A stretch of DNA of 18,437 nucleotides from Christensenella sp. UBA1214 (GCA_002309375.1 DBXK01000002.1:1-18437); one strand, 5' to 3'; shown: positions 6,673 through 14,443, numbered from the stretch's first letter. The notes: generated from the sequence alone by a model not told the origin. Made by a program: numbers and translations.

Positions 6673-7971
6673 TCAGTTCTTATCGGCAGTCCTTTCGGCC
6701 AGAGTCACCTGAAGCTCAATGTTGCTGTTGCCGCGCAGCACTGTGACCGTGATCGTATCGCCGATCGAATGGGTATAAAGGATCGAAGCCAGCGAATTGC
6801 CGCCGTTCACGCTTACGCCTTCGATATCGAGGATCACATCGCCGACTTTGATCCCCGCTTCAGCTGCGGGACTGTTTTCATCGACCTCTGTTACCCGAGG
6901 ATATGTGTAGTAATAGGAATACAGTCCGTAACCGCCAAGGCTGACGTCCCGTGTTGCAATACCGAGATACGGTCTTCCGGTCACGAAGCCGAGCTCAATG
7001 AGCTCCGAAATGACCTTTGCGGCATCCGAAGAAGGGATCGCGAAGCCAAGGTTATCAACATTGCTGGCGCTGCTCTTTGCATTCACGATGCCGACAAGGG
7101 CGCCGTCGCTGAGGCGGAACAAGCCGCCGCCCGAGTTGCCGTTGTTGACGGCGGCATCGGTCTGAAGAAGGACCATCCTGTTGCCGTCGATCGAAACGCT
7201 GCGGTCGATGCCGCTGATGCATCCGCAGGTGCAGCTGTTGGAAAGCTGGCCGAGCATATTGCCGATCGCAAATACCTTTTCGCCGATACTCAAGCTTGAA
7301 GAATCCGCGAATTTCGCAAACGAAAGGCCCGAAGCATCGATTTTGATTACCGCAAGGTCGCTTACGCTGTCGCTGCTGACGAGCTCCGCTTCATAGCTGG
7401 CGCCGTCATTGAGGTATACATAGATCTTCTGCGCACCGTTCACGACATGCTCGCAGGTCGCAATATAACCGTCCTCGGAGATTATTACGCCGGAGCCGGA
7501 GCTGGTCGGCGTGCTGCTTCCGTAAGAGCTCTGAGACATGATATCGATGCTCACGACGGTCTCCATGCTTTTTTGGATAACTTCCGTCTCGCTGCCGGAT
7601 GAAGCGGAAGCACTGTTCGCGAACGTCACTCCGTGCGAAGCTGCCGCACTGCTGTTCGCATCCGCTGTTTGGGCTGTATCAGCCGGTTTCGTATCCGCAG
7701 ATTCAGTCTTCGTGCTGCTGTTGACCGCTGTCTCGAGCTTTTCGACCTTTGCTCCGATCAGCGCCATGCATGCAAGCGAAAGCACAAGCAGCACAGCCAG
7801 CATTGACGAGATCACCACGGCGGATATCGGCCAATTACGCTTTTGTTTTCTCTGTGCCGCGGGCTCGGGCGCATTGAAATCCGAAGCCACATTATTCAAA
7901 TACTGCTCGCAGATCATGTTAGAAGTTCTGCTGCTGTTTTCTTCCGGTTCATTCGGGTAACCGTTTTCCAT
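6673..7971 (-). CDS. htrA: Membrane-anchored HtrA/DegP-type serine protease with PDZ domain
   Basis: Extracytoplasmic quality-control protease that degrades or handles misfolded exported proteins. The 432-residue protein has a hydrophilic cytoplasmic N-terminus (1-46), one transmembrane helix (about 48-73), a Ser/Thr/Ala-rich linker (about 80-130), a trypsin-like domain (about 130-330) and a C-terminal PDZ domain (about 335-430, VDENSPAAEAGIKVGDVILDIEG-like fold start). The catalytic triad is visible: H175 (ATCEHVV), D205 (SDLAVIK) and S280 (NNGNSGGG). Unusual cysteines are C173 two residues before the catalytic His and C247, C249 and C251 in SCTCGCISG, where relatives usually have small or hydroxylated residues. 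The ribosome-binding site is AGAGGAAGG. It is divergent from a two-component system, an arrangement known for stress-controlled HtrA in Bacillus. Confidence 0.93.
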   Translation of the reverse strand: MENGYPNEPEENSSRTSNMICEQYLNNVASDFNAPEPAAQRKQKRNWPISAVVISSMLAVLLVLSLACMALIGAKVEKLETAVNSSTKTESADTKPADTAQTADANSSAAASHGVTFANSASASSGSETEVIQKSMETVVSIDIMSQSSYGSSTPTSSGSGVIISEDGYIATCEHVVNGAQKIYVYLNDGASYEAELVSSDSVSDLAVIKIDASGLSFAKFADSSSLSIGEKVFAIGNMLGQLSNSCTCGCISGIDRSVSIDGNRMVLLQTDAAVNNGNSGGGLFRLSDGALVGIVNAKSSASNVDNLGFAIPSSDAAKVISELIELGFVTGRPYLGIATRDVSLGGYGLYSYYYTYPRVTEVDENSPAAEAGIKVGDVILDIEGVSVNGGNSLASILYTHSIGDTITVTVLRGNSNIELQVTLAERTADKN

Positions 7972-8000
7972 AATATCGCCTTCCTCTAAAGTTTATCGTT

Positions 8001-8033
8001 TTTTCCGCATCGATCGGATCGATCGGCGGAAAA
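8001..8033 (-). other. Strong hairpin in htrA leader
   Basis: TTTTCCGC (8001-8008) pairs with GCGGAAAA (8026-8033), stacked on ATCGA (8009-8013) pairing with TCGAT (8019-8023), with a 5-base loop and a two-base bulge. It lies about +10 to +42 of the predicted htrA transcript. No T-run follows in the htrA direction, so it is not an intrinsic terminator of that transcript. Confidence 0.6.
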
Positions 8034-8049
8034 CCTTTTTCACGATCTC

Positions 8050-8058
8050 ATTATAGCA
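8050..8058 (-). promoter_or_regulatory. Extended -10 promoter of htrA
   Basis: Minus-strand TGCTATAAT, an extended -10 (TGn plus consensus TATAAT). The -35 region is poor (best GTGAAG at 16-base spacing), which suggests an activated promoter. Confidence 0.6.
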
Positions 8059-8144
8059 AACGAATGTGGCACTTCACCGTTAAAACAAGGGCAGTTCGGG
8101 TTTATCTTTATGTATTAAATTTGTCAGTCCGCAAGGATGCATTG

Positions 8145-8178
8145 TGGCAAAATCCGTTTTATGGTATGGCAAATTCCG
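8145..8178 (+). promoter_or_regulatory. Tandem 12-base direct repeat upstream of the response-regulator promoter, candidate operator
   Basis: TGGCAAAATCCG (8145-8156) and TGGCAAATTCCG (8167-8178) match at 11 of 12 positions with a 22-base period, ending 7 bases before the -35 box. OmpR/PhoB-family regulators usually bind tandem direct repeats in phase with the helix, so autoregulation by the downstream gene is inferred. Confidence 0.55.
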
Positions 8179-8185
8179 AAATCTC

Positions 8186-8214
8186 TTGAAACTTGAAGGA
8201 AAAGGAACTATAAT
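8186..8214 (+). promoter_or_regulatory. Sigma-A promoter of the response regulator-kinase operon
   Basis: TTGAAA (8186-8191), 17-base spacer, TATAAT (8209-8214). The predicted start near 8221 leaves a 29-base leader before the ATG at 8250 and rules out the upstream in-frame start at 8220. Confidence 0.88.
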
Positions 8215-8249
8215 GCTTTTTGAGAATAAATCCTTTGAGGTGCAAAGCT

Positions 8250-9011
<762 letters not shown>

Positions 9012-9040
9012 ACGCCTCAGCGCCGTTTCATCGAACAGCC

Positions 9041-9068
9041 GCGGCATTGCCCCTTCGGGAAATGCCGC
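9041..9068 (+). other. Intercistronic hairpin between regulator and kinase
   Basis: GCGGCATT (9041-9048) pairs perfectly with AATGCCGC (9061-9068); inside is a short C-C/G-G helix capped by a UUCG tetraloop. No T-run follows. It lies just before the weak ribosome-binding region of the kinase and could set the regulator-to-kinase ratio or protect the upstream message. Confidence 0.5.
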
Positions 9069-9089
9069 CTTTCATCGGAAAGAACTTTT

Positions 9090-10916
9090 ATGCGCCGTTC
9101 AAGCCTTTTAAGGATCATACTGTTTATTATCTCGGCAATGATGATACTTGTCTTTGCCTTTGTTGCCGTGCTTTTCACGATCGTCGGGCAGGATGTTTAT
9201 CAATCATATAAAGCGGATGAGCTCGTTCCGCGAGCACAGTCCATCTCCCAGCAGATCACTCAGCTTTATAAAAACAATGCCGACCGCCGCATGATCGCGA
9301 GGATGGTCTATTCGGATGAGTTCTTCGTCACCGAATCTTCTCTTTACGTCGTTTTTTCCGACAGCGCACCGATATCCTCCGACAGCCCTGAGGATATGCA
9401 GGCTTCTGCCCCGTTTGTCACCGATTGTTACCAGCGCATCATGGACGGCGAAACAGTTGCAAAGCCGAATACACCGATCGGCGTCGTTGTAGGCGTTCCG
9501 ATTTATGATGCTGAGGAAAATGCCGTCGGCGCTGTTATTTTGATCAACAAGACCGCACGTGTCCACCAGCGCTTCAATTCGCTCGCGCTGAATTTCGGCA
9601 TTGCGCTCGTGCTTATTCTTCTTTTCACCCTGATCTCGCTCGTGCTGATCTTCCGTTCCGTCACAAAACCGATACGAAAGATCGCCGACACCGCGATCGA
9701 AATGTCCAGAGGCGATCTGAGCGTCCGTGCGGAGGTCAAGGGCAGCGCCGAAGCGCAGCGTCTTGCGGAATCCTTCAACGTCCTTGCCGGCGCGCTGCAG
9801 AGCAATATCGACGATCTTATCATCGAAAGGAACCGCCTCGGAACGGTTTTGAACGGCATCGGCGAAGGCATTGTCGCCGTCGATAAGAAAGGCGAGCTGA
9901 CTCACTACAACTCCGCTTCCCTGCGCCTTCTCGGCGGCAGAGACGACGATCAGCCGACTTCTCTTACCGGATATCATGAGATCGATTCGCTCGTTCGCGC
10001 CTCGCTTGATTCCAACAGCATCAGGACCGGTATGATGAAGCTCGGCGACCGCGTTTTGAGCACGACCGTCACGCCGATCCACGAGGATAATGACAGTCTC
10101 TGCGGCGCTGTTGTACTTATCCATGACGTTACTGAAGCCGAGCGCCTCGAGCAGACGCGCCGCGACTATGTTGCGAACGTCAGCCACGAGCTGCGCACGC
10201 CGCTCGCTTCGATCCGCAGCCTTGCGGACGCGCTGAATGACGGGATCATCACCGATGAAGCCGATCAAAAGCGCTATTACGGCTATATCCTGCGCGAATC
10301 CATCCGCCTTTCGCACCTGATCGACGACCTGCTCGAGCTTTCGCGGCTCCAGAGCGGCGGCGTCGCCTTCTCCAAGGAAAGGGTCGAGCTTTACGAGATC
10401 GTTTACGACGTTGCGGACAGGATGAACGAGACCGCGATGCAGCACGGCGGTTCGGTCCGCCTGCTCATCCCGGAGGACGAATACTATGCGCATACGAATT
10501 CGGACAGGATCGAACAGGTGCTGATCGCGCTGACGGACAACGCTATCAAGCACGGCGCCGACGGCTGCCGCGTTGATATCGAGCTCGGTCTAAACGAAAA
10601 AGGCGACAGCTATATCTTCACCGTCAGCAACCCCGCCGAAGTCGATCCCGCCGATCTCGATCATATCTTCGAGCGGTTCTATAAGGCCGATAAAGCGCAT
10701 ACCGGCGAAGGTACGGGCCTCGGCCTCGCGATCGTGCACGAAGTGCTGAACCTGCTCGGCGAAGAGATCAGCGTCGATTATAACGAAGGCGTCATCCGCT
10801 TCAGCTTCACCGTCAGCCGCGACGCGCGCGACGGCAAGCACCCCGCGCTGCTTTCCGGAAGCGGTGCTTCATCCTCCCCCGCCCATACCGGCAGTGAGCC
10901 TGTCTTGCTTCAATGA
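9090..10916 (+). CDS. Membrane sensor histidine kinase (HAMP-PAS-HisKA-HATPase)
   Basis: Predicted partner kinase of the response regulator at 8250-9011. The 608-residue protein has transmembrane helix 1 (about 9-31), an extracellular sensor region (about 32-165), transmembrane helix 2 (about 168-189), HAMP (about 190-243) and a PAS domain (about 250-350). HisKA carries the phospho-acceptor H366 in NVSHELRTPLAS, and HATPase_c has N484 (LTDNAIKHG), a DPADLDHIFERFYKA G1 region and GTGLGLA at 541-547. A Ser/Gly-rich tail (about 580-608) follows. Size and order resemble WalK/PhoR-type kinases. The ribosome-binding site is weak (GGAAAG). The stop overlaps the next gene's start by four bases (ATGA), implying coupled translation. 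Confidence 0.94.
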   Translation: MRRSSLLRIILFIISAMMILVFAFVAVLFTIVGQDVYQSYKADELVPRAQSISQQITQLYKNNADRRMIARMVYSDEFFVTESSLYVVFSDSAPISSDSPEDMQASAPFVTDCYQRIMDGETVAKPNTPIGVVVGVPIYDAEENAVGAVILINKTARVHQRFNSLALNFGIALVLILLFTLISLVLIFRSVTKPIRKIADTAIEMSRGDLSVRAEVKGSAEAQRLAESFNVLAGALQSNIDDLIIERNRLGTVLNGIGEGIVAVDKKGELTHYNSASLRLLGGRDDDQPTSLTGYHEIDSLVRASLDSNSIRTGMMKLGDRVLSTTVTPIHEDNDSLCGAVVLIHDVTEAERLEQTRRDYVANVSHELRTPLASIRSLADALNDGIITDEADQKRYYGYILRESIRLSHLIDDLLELSRLQSGGVAFSKERVELYEIVYDVADRMNETAMQHGGSVRLLIPEDEYYAHTNSDRIEQVLIALTDNAIKHGADGCRVDIELGLNEKGDSYIFTVSNPAEVDPADLDHIFERFYKADKAHTGEGTGLGLAIVHEVLNLLGEEISVDYNEGVIRFSFTVSRDARDGKHPALLSGSGASSSPAHTGSEPVLLQ

Positions 10917-11866
10917 ATCATGAGATCAGTCTGAAAAAGAACGTCGGAGCGCAGCGCTGCCTGCTCTGCCCCCTCGAATGCGGAGCGGACCGCGCGGTGC
11001 GCCGCGGCGCTTGCGGCGTCGGCAATTTCGGCGCGGAGCTCGGGGATCGGGATCCGTATCTTTCCGCGCTCGTTGCAAGGGCGGCGAGGCATTATTTCGA
11101 GGAGCCTCCGATCTCTGGCAAAAACGGCAGCGGCGCGATCTTCTTTTCGGGCTGCAACATGGCCTGCATCTTCTGCCAGAACGACGATATCAGCCATTTC
11201 CAAAAGGGCTGCATCGTCGGCGTCGAGGAGCTTTCCGATATCATGCTCCGCCTCGAGAGCCTCGGCAGCCACAATATCAACCTCGTCACCCCGTCGCCCC
11301 ATGTTCCGCTGATTGCGGCGGCCATCGAAAAGGCGCGCCTCGGCGGGCTGACGGTCCCGATCGTTTACAACACGAATTCGTATGAAAAGCCCGAAGCGCT
11401 GAAAATGCTCGAGGGGCTCATCGACGTCTATCTTCCGGACCTTAAATACAAAAGCGCCGCCGCCGCGAAAAAATACAGCGGAAGAGCCGATTATTTCGAG
11501 ATCGCGTCGAAAGCCGTCCTCGAGATGCAGCGCCAGCGCGGCGTGCTCACGACGGACGAAAACGGCATTGCGAAAAGGGGCGTCATCATCCGCCATCTCG
11601 TGCTGCCGGGCTCCGTTGACGAAGCGCGCGGCGTGCTCGATTTCATTCACGATAATATGCCGATCGAAACGCATATCTCGCTGATGAGCCAGTACACGCC
11701 GATGGGCGAAGGTCTCCCGAAGCCGCTCGACCGCCGGCTTTTGAAAAAGGAATACGACCGCGCCGTCGATCACGCGCTCGCGCTCGGTTTCACGAATCTC
11801 TACATTCAGGAGCTTTCCTCCGCGCAGTCGGTCTTCACGCCCGAATTCAACGGTTTCTTTGAATAA
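10913..11866 (+). CDS. PflX-like radical SAM protein
   Basis: Radical SAM protein of the PflX/COG1313 type (putative pyruvate formate-lyase activating enzyme), 317 residues. The cluster motif is C81, C85, C88 in SGCNMACIFCQN. An N-terminal cysteine group C16, C19, C23 and C34 (CLLCPLECG...GACG) is characteristic of this subfamily and could hold another metal site. LVTPSPHVP, YNTNSYE and VDVYLPDLKY-like conserved stretches follow. The partner protein of PflX is not established to my knowledge. The ATG overlaps the kinase stop as ATGA, and I see no Shine-Dalgarno sequence in the 15 bases before it, so translation probably depends on ribosomes finishing the kinase. Last gene of the operon; terminator at 11918-11960. 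Confidence 0.87.
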   Translation: MNHEISLKKNVGAQRCLLCPLECGADRAVRRGACGVGNFGAELGDRDPYLSALVARAARHYFEEPPISGKNGSGAIFFSGCNMACIFCQNDDISHFQKGCIVGVEELSDIMLRLESLGSHNINLVTPSPHVPLIAAAIEKARLGGLTVPIVYNTNSYEKPEALKMLEGLIDVYLPDLKYKSAAAAKKYSGRADYFEIASKAVLEMQRQRGVLTTDENGIAKRGVIIRHLVLPGSVDEARGVLDFIHDNMPIETHISLMSQYTPMGEGLPKPLDRRLLKKEYDRAVDHALALGFTNLYIQELSSAQSVFTPEFNGFFE

Positions 11867-11917
11867 ATTTCCCGCACTGCCCTCCCTTTCCGTTTTTTGA
11901 ACAAACTGGCATTCACC

Positions 11918-11960
11918 AAATCGCCCTTTCCGTACATAATACGGATTGCGGCGATTTTTT
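11918..11960 (+). terminator. Two-tier terminator after the PflX-like gene
   Basis: AAATCGCC (11918-11925) pairs with GGCGATTT (11950-11957) and the T-run continues to 11960. Inside, TCCGTA (11929-11934) pairs with TACGGA (11940-11945). A CATAAT in the loop (11935-11940), 17 bases from TTCACC (11912-11917), could instead be a weak promoter for the YtxC-like gene. Confidence 0.75.
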
Positions 11961-11990
11961 CGTCCGCAAAAAAGGGCGTAAGGAGTGCTC

Positions 11991-12755
11991 ATGCGTTTAA
12001 TTACCGTACTCACCAATGAGTTCGAGGTTAGTATAAAGCCGCTGATCGAACGCCGCCTCGCCGCGTTGGGATCCTCCGCGATCCCCGTCCGGCAGAACGG
12101 CGCGGACGGAAGATCGGTCACGGTCGGGATCGGAGATCCTTCCGAGCTTTCCGCCCTCGCCTCCGCGCTTTCGGAGGTCATGCTGCTGGATCTTCGTCAT
12201 TTCATAATCGCCGATATGGTCGAGCAGCTGCCTTTTTCCCTGCGCGAAAAGGAAAGGATCCTGATCCGCGCGCTTGAGAACACGGAGGAATACGAGGGAA
12301 TCGAAAAAGCTTCGGAGGAGCTTGCCGCCTTCCTTCGCGAAAACGACCGCCTCATTTTCGAGGGGTATCTCCGCTTCCGGCTGCGCAGCGAGACCGAAAG
12401 CTGGAGCGTTGTCGTGGACGCGGTCGCGGAGCAGCAGCTGATCTGCGACGAGTTCGCCGAGCTCACCGAATGTCTCGGTCTGTTCCCCGCCGCCCTTTCG
12501 GGCTGCGGCACGCGTGAAGTTACGGTCATTCTGAACCCGGACGGCAGCTGTACGCTCTGCGGCCCGAAGGAGAACTCCGGCGAATTCCGCATCGACTGCG
12601 CTCCCGGGAACGACGAAGGCGTGCTCAGCCTTCTTCGCGGACTTTCCCCCGGCAAGCTGACGATATATGACCTCAGCTTCGGAAGATGCGGTGAACTCCG
12701 CCGCGGGATCGAACAGCTCTTCGGCGGGCGGCTCGATCCGTCAAAGGAAGAATAA
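11991..12755 (+). CDS. ytxC: YtxC-like sporulation-associated protein
   Basis: Putative sporulation protein of unknown molecular role; YtxC homologues are confined mainly to endospore-forming Firmicutes. The 254-residue protein shows the family pattern. A variable N-terminal half is followed by FEGYLRFRLRS near 125-135 (YtxC: GFxxFRLKDY), a helix with VVVDAVAEQQLICDEFAELTE-like spacing, a VTVILNPDGSCTL strand, and a C-terminal LLRGLSPGKLTIYDL matching the family's ISTLxxxAPxxIxIxN end. AAGGAG (11980-11985) is five bases before the ATG at 11991; an in-frame GTG at 11985 lies within that site and is rejected. Family assignment is from remembered motifs and divergent sequence. It ends at a bidirectional terminator facing ogg. 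Confidence 0.7.
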   Translation: MRLITVLTNEFEVSIKPLIERRLAALGSSAIPVRQNGADGRSVTVGIGDPSELSALASALSEVMLLDLRHFIIADMVEQLPFSLREKERILIRALENTEEYEGIEKASEELAAFLRENDRLIFEGYLRFRLRSETESWSVVVDAVAEQQLICDEFAELTECLGLFPAALSGCGTREVTVILNPDGSCTLCGPKENSGEFRIDCAPGNDEGVLSLLRGLSPGKLTIYDLSFGRCGELRRGIEQLFGGRLDPSKEE

Positions 12756-12813
12756 AAAAAGCGGCTTTGGGTCGTATCCTCATAATGATAAACAACCTCC
12801 AAACCGCATTTTT
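12754..12813. terminator. Bidirectional terminator between ytxC and ogg
   Basis: GCGG plus TTTGG (12761-12764, 12766-12770; one bulged C) pairs with CCAAA plus CCGC (12799-12807), with a 28-base loop. A T5 run (12809-12813) follows on plus and T7 (A-run 12754-12760) on minus, so it can serve both convergent genes. Confidence 0.8.
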
Positions 12814-12825
12814 CTTTATATTGAT

Positions 12826-13707
12826 TCATTTTTTCCCGAGCTGAACGGCCCTTGCGTGGAAGAAGATATACTGCTGAATGATGCCGGAATATTTTCCGAT
12901 GGACAGCACCGCTTCCTTCATTTCCGCTTTTTTCGGCGGCACGCTGCCGAAGAAAAGCTCGTTCATCGCGCGGTCGATCCAAACGTCGATCGGGAAGGCG
13001 TCGGTATGCCCGAGGGAGAAAAGCAGGATGCAGTCGGCGACCTTCGGCCCGACGCCCTTGAATTTCAGCAGCTCCTTCCGCGCGTCGTCAAGGCTCATAT
13101 CGCGGAGCTTTTCAAGGTCGTAGCCCTCGGCGATCTTCTTTGCGGATTCGATGATGTACGGCGCGCGGTAGCCTGCGCCGATCGCTGTGAGCTGCTCCGT
13201 TTTCAGCGAAGCGACAGCATCGGGCGAAGGGAAAGCGAACATCGTTTGCCCCTCGAATTCGAGCTTTTCGCCGCAGAGCGCGCAGAGGCGGTCGATGATG
13301 CCCGCGATGCGCTTGATATTGTTGTTCGCGGAAATGATAAACGAGATCAGCGCCTCGAACGGCTCCTGATTGAAAACGCGGATGCCCCTTGCTCCCGGAA
13401 GGCACACGGCAAGGCGCGGATCGGCGGCGATCAGCTCTTCGATCGCCCGATAATCCCGCCCGAGGTCGAAATAGCGGATATAGAAGGCTTCTTCGCCTTT
13501 GGCGCAGGGGCGGACGGCAAGGCCCGCTTCCGTCTGCACGGCGCGGATTGGTTTCCCGCGGAGGACGCAGTAAAAGGCGCAGCGCTCCCCCGCCCGCGTT
13601 TCGCAGCGCTTCCAGCGGAAAGCCTGGCCGCAGTCCGCGCTTTTGTCGAGATCGAAGTCCGCGATATCGGTGATATAAAGCGTATCGTTTTTGAGTTCGT
13701 ATTCCAT
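12826..13707 (-). CDS. ogg: 8-oxoguanine DNA glycosylase/AP lyase
   Basis: Base-excision repair enzyme that removes 8-oxoguanine paired with C and nicks the abasic site. The 293-residue protein has an OGG_N domain (DFDLDKSADCGQAFRW at 18-32) and a HhH-GPD domain. The latter has SANNNIKRI at 126-134, the hairpin FKGVGPKVADC with catalytic K222, and FPIDVW with catalytic D241, followed by QQYIFFHAR. The open frame continues far upstream into rpmA on the same strand. The start is set at 13705-13707 because OGG_N begins right after it. No Shine-Dalgarno sequence precedes it; instead TATAAT ends six bases before the ATG, which suggests a leaderless transcript. It is convergent with ytxC. Confidence 0.92.
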   Translation of the reverse strand: MEYELKNDTLYITDIADFDLDKSADCGQAFRWKRCETRAGERCAFYCVLRGKPIRAVQTEAGLAVRPCAKGEEAFYIRYFDLGRDYRAIEELIAADPRLAVCLPGARGIRVFNQEPFEALISFIISANNNIKRIAGIIDRLCALCGEKLEFEGQTMFAFPSPDAVASLKTEQLTAIGAGYRAPYIIESAKKIAEGYDLEKLRDMSLDDARKELLKFKGVGPKVADCILLFSLGHTDAFPIDVWIDRAMNELFFGSVPPKKAEMKEAVLSIGKYSGIIQQYIFFHARAVQLGKK

Positions 13708-13713
13708 GCCGCC

Positions 13714-13742
13714 ATTATACCGCATTTTTCGCGGTTTGTAAA
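13714..13742 (-). promoter_or_regulatory. Sigma-A promoter of ogg, predicted start on the ATG
   Basis: Minus-strand TTTACA (13737-13742, five of six), 17-base spacer, TATAAT (13714-13719), then six bases and the ATG (13707-13705). The expected +1 is the A of the start codon. Confidence 0.8.
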
Positions 13743-13746
13743 AGCG

Positions 13747-13788
13747 AAAAAAACGGCCGCTTCGCGCTTGAACGGAAACGGCCGTTTT
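13747..13788 (-). terminator. Terminator of rplU-prp-rpmA
   Basis: AAAACGGCCG (13750-13759) pairs with CGGCCGTTTT (13779-13788), 10 bp with a 19-base loop. On the minus strand it is followed by T7 (A-run 13747-13753). It lies 22 bases past the rpmA stop and just upstream of the ogg -35. Confidence 0.9.
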
Positions 13789-13810
13789 ATTCAGTTGATA
13801 TGTTGCTTTA

Positions 13811-14101
13811 TCAGCCCGCGATTTCCTCGGGGTAAACGCTGACGCAGCGCTTTCCGCCATGCTTCGTTTCGAAACGAAGGATGCCGTCGACCTTTGCAAA
13901 CAGAGTGTCATCCTTGCCGATGCCGACGTTGTTGCCGGGATGGAAGTGAGTGCCGCGCTGCCTGACGAGGATGTTGCCCGCGAGAACGAACTGACCGTCC
14001 GCACGCTTCGGCCCGAGACGCTTGGATTCGCTGTCACGACCGTTACGGGAACTGCCAACACCCTTTTTATGTGCAAAAAGCTGCAGATTGATCCTGAACA
14101 T
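13811..14101 (-). CDS. rpmA: 50S ribosomal protein L27 (with cleavable N-terminal extension)
   Basis: Large-subunit protein whose N-terminal tail reaches the peptidyl-transferase centre. The 96-residue protein begins MFRINLQLFAHKKGVGSS. The first nine residues (to F9) are the Firmicutes-type extension cleaved before A10 by the Prp protease, a process known from Staphylococcus aureus; the protease gene is immediately upstream here. The body contains the L27 signature GNILVRQRGTHFHPGNNVG and ends in the usual beta-barrel. One base separates the prp stop from this ATG, and the GGGAGG ribosome-binding site lies inside the end of prp, so the two are translationally linked. Confidence 0.98.
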   Translation of the reverse strand: MFRINLQLFAHKKGVGSSRNGRDSESKRLGPKRADGQFVLAGNILVRQRGTHFHPGNNVGIGKDDTLFAKVDGILRFETKHGGKRCVSVYPEEIAG

Positions 14102-14102
14102 A

Positions 14103-14432
14103 TTAAACCTCCCTCTTTATCAGTTTGAGATAATCACTGTAATCATTTTCGATGGAACGAAGCCCCATGAGCATCGTTTCAAGAATCAGCCCCGCCTTTT
14201 TGAGCTGTTCGCCCCGAACGGAGCGATCGAGCATCAGGCTGAGCCCGCCGTCCATAACTTCGAGCGCGCAGGGAGCTTTGACAAGCTCTTTGATACCGAT
14301 GACAGCAGTCTGAGTGATCGCAGAAACCGCTGCGCAGACGATATCCTCTCCGTGTTCGGCATAGCCGGTGTGGCCGGCCGCGTCGAATCCGACGAGCGCA
14401 CCGTTTTTTGAATAGACGGTAATTTCGGTCAT
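14103..14432 (-). CDS. prp: Ribosomal-processing cysteine protease Prp
   Basis: Small cysteine protease that removes the N-terminal extension of L27 (and of some phage proteins). The 109-residue protein matches the YsxB/Prp family. The catalytic dyad is H21 (in AAGHTGYAEHG) and C33 (in DIVCAAVSAI), almost the same positions as in S. aureus Prp. A Gly-rich flexible loop lies between them. The position between rplU and rpmA is the conserved Firmicutes arrangement. It starts 11 bases after rplU with a GAGAGG site, and ends one base before rpmA. Confidence 0.95.
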   Translation of the reverse strand: MTEITVYSKNGALVGFDAAGHTGYAEHGEDIVCAAVSAITQTAVIGIKELVKAPCALEVMDGGLSLMLDRSVRGEQLKKAGLILETMLMGLRSIENDYSDYLKLIKREV

Positions 14433-14443
14433 GCAATTACCTC

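Noticed and set aside
8220..8249. Upstream start of the response regulator
   Set aside because: The predicted transcription start is near 8221, so this ATG would not be in the message. GAGGTG favours 8250.
9204..10553. Minus-strand 449-codon open frame inside the histidine kinase
   Set aside because: It lies wholly antisense to a well-supported kinase and has no recognisable motif.
11985..11990. GTG start for the YtxC-like gene
   Set aside because: The GTG lies within the AAGGAG ribosome-binding site; the ATG six bases later is correctly spaced.
10910..12181. Minus-strand 423-codon open frame across the PflX-like and YtxC-like genes
   Set aside because: It crosses a terminator and an intergenic region, and it is antisense to a clear radical SAM protein.
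12667..13842. Plus-strand 391-codon open frame antisense to ogg
   Set aside because: It is a shadow of ogg; the opposite strand has catalytic K222 and D241 in place.
13708..14076. N-terminal extension of the ogg frame into rpmA
   Set aside because: It overlaps rpmA and the rpmA terminator in another frame and has no relation to the OGG_N domain. The start at 13707 fits the family.
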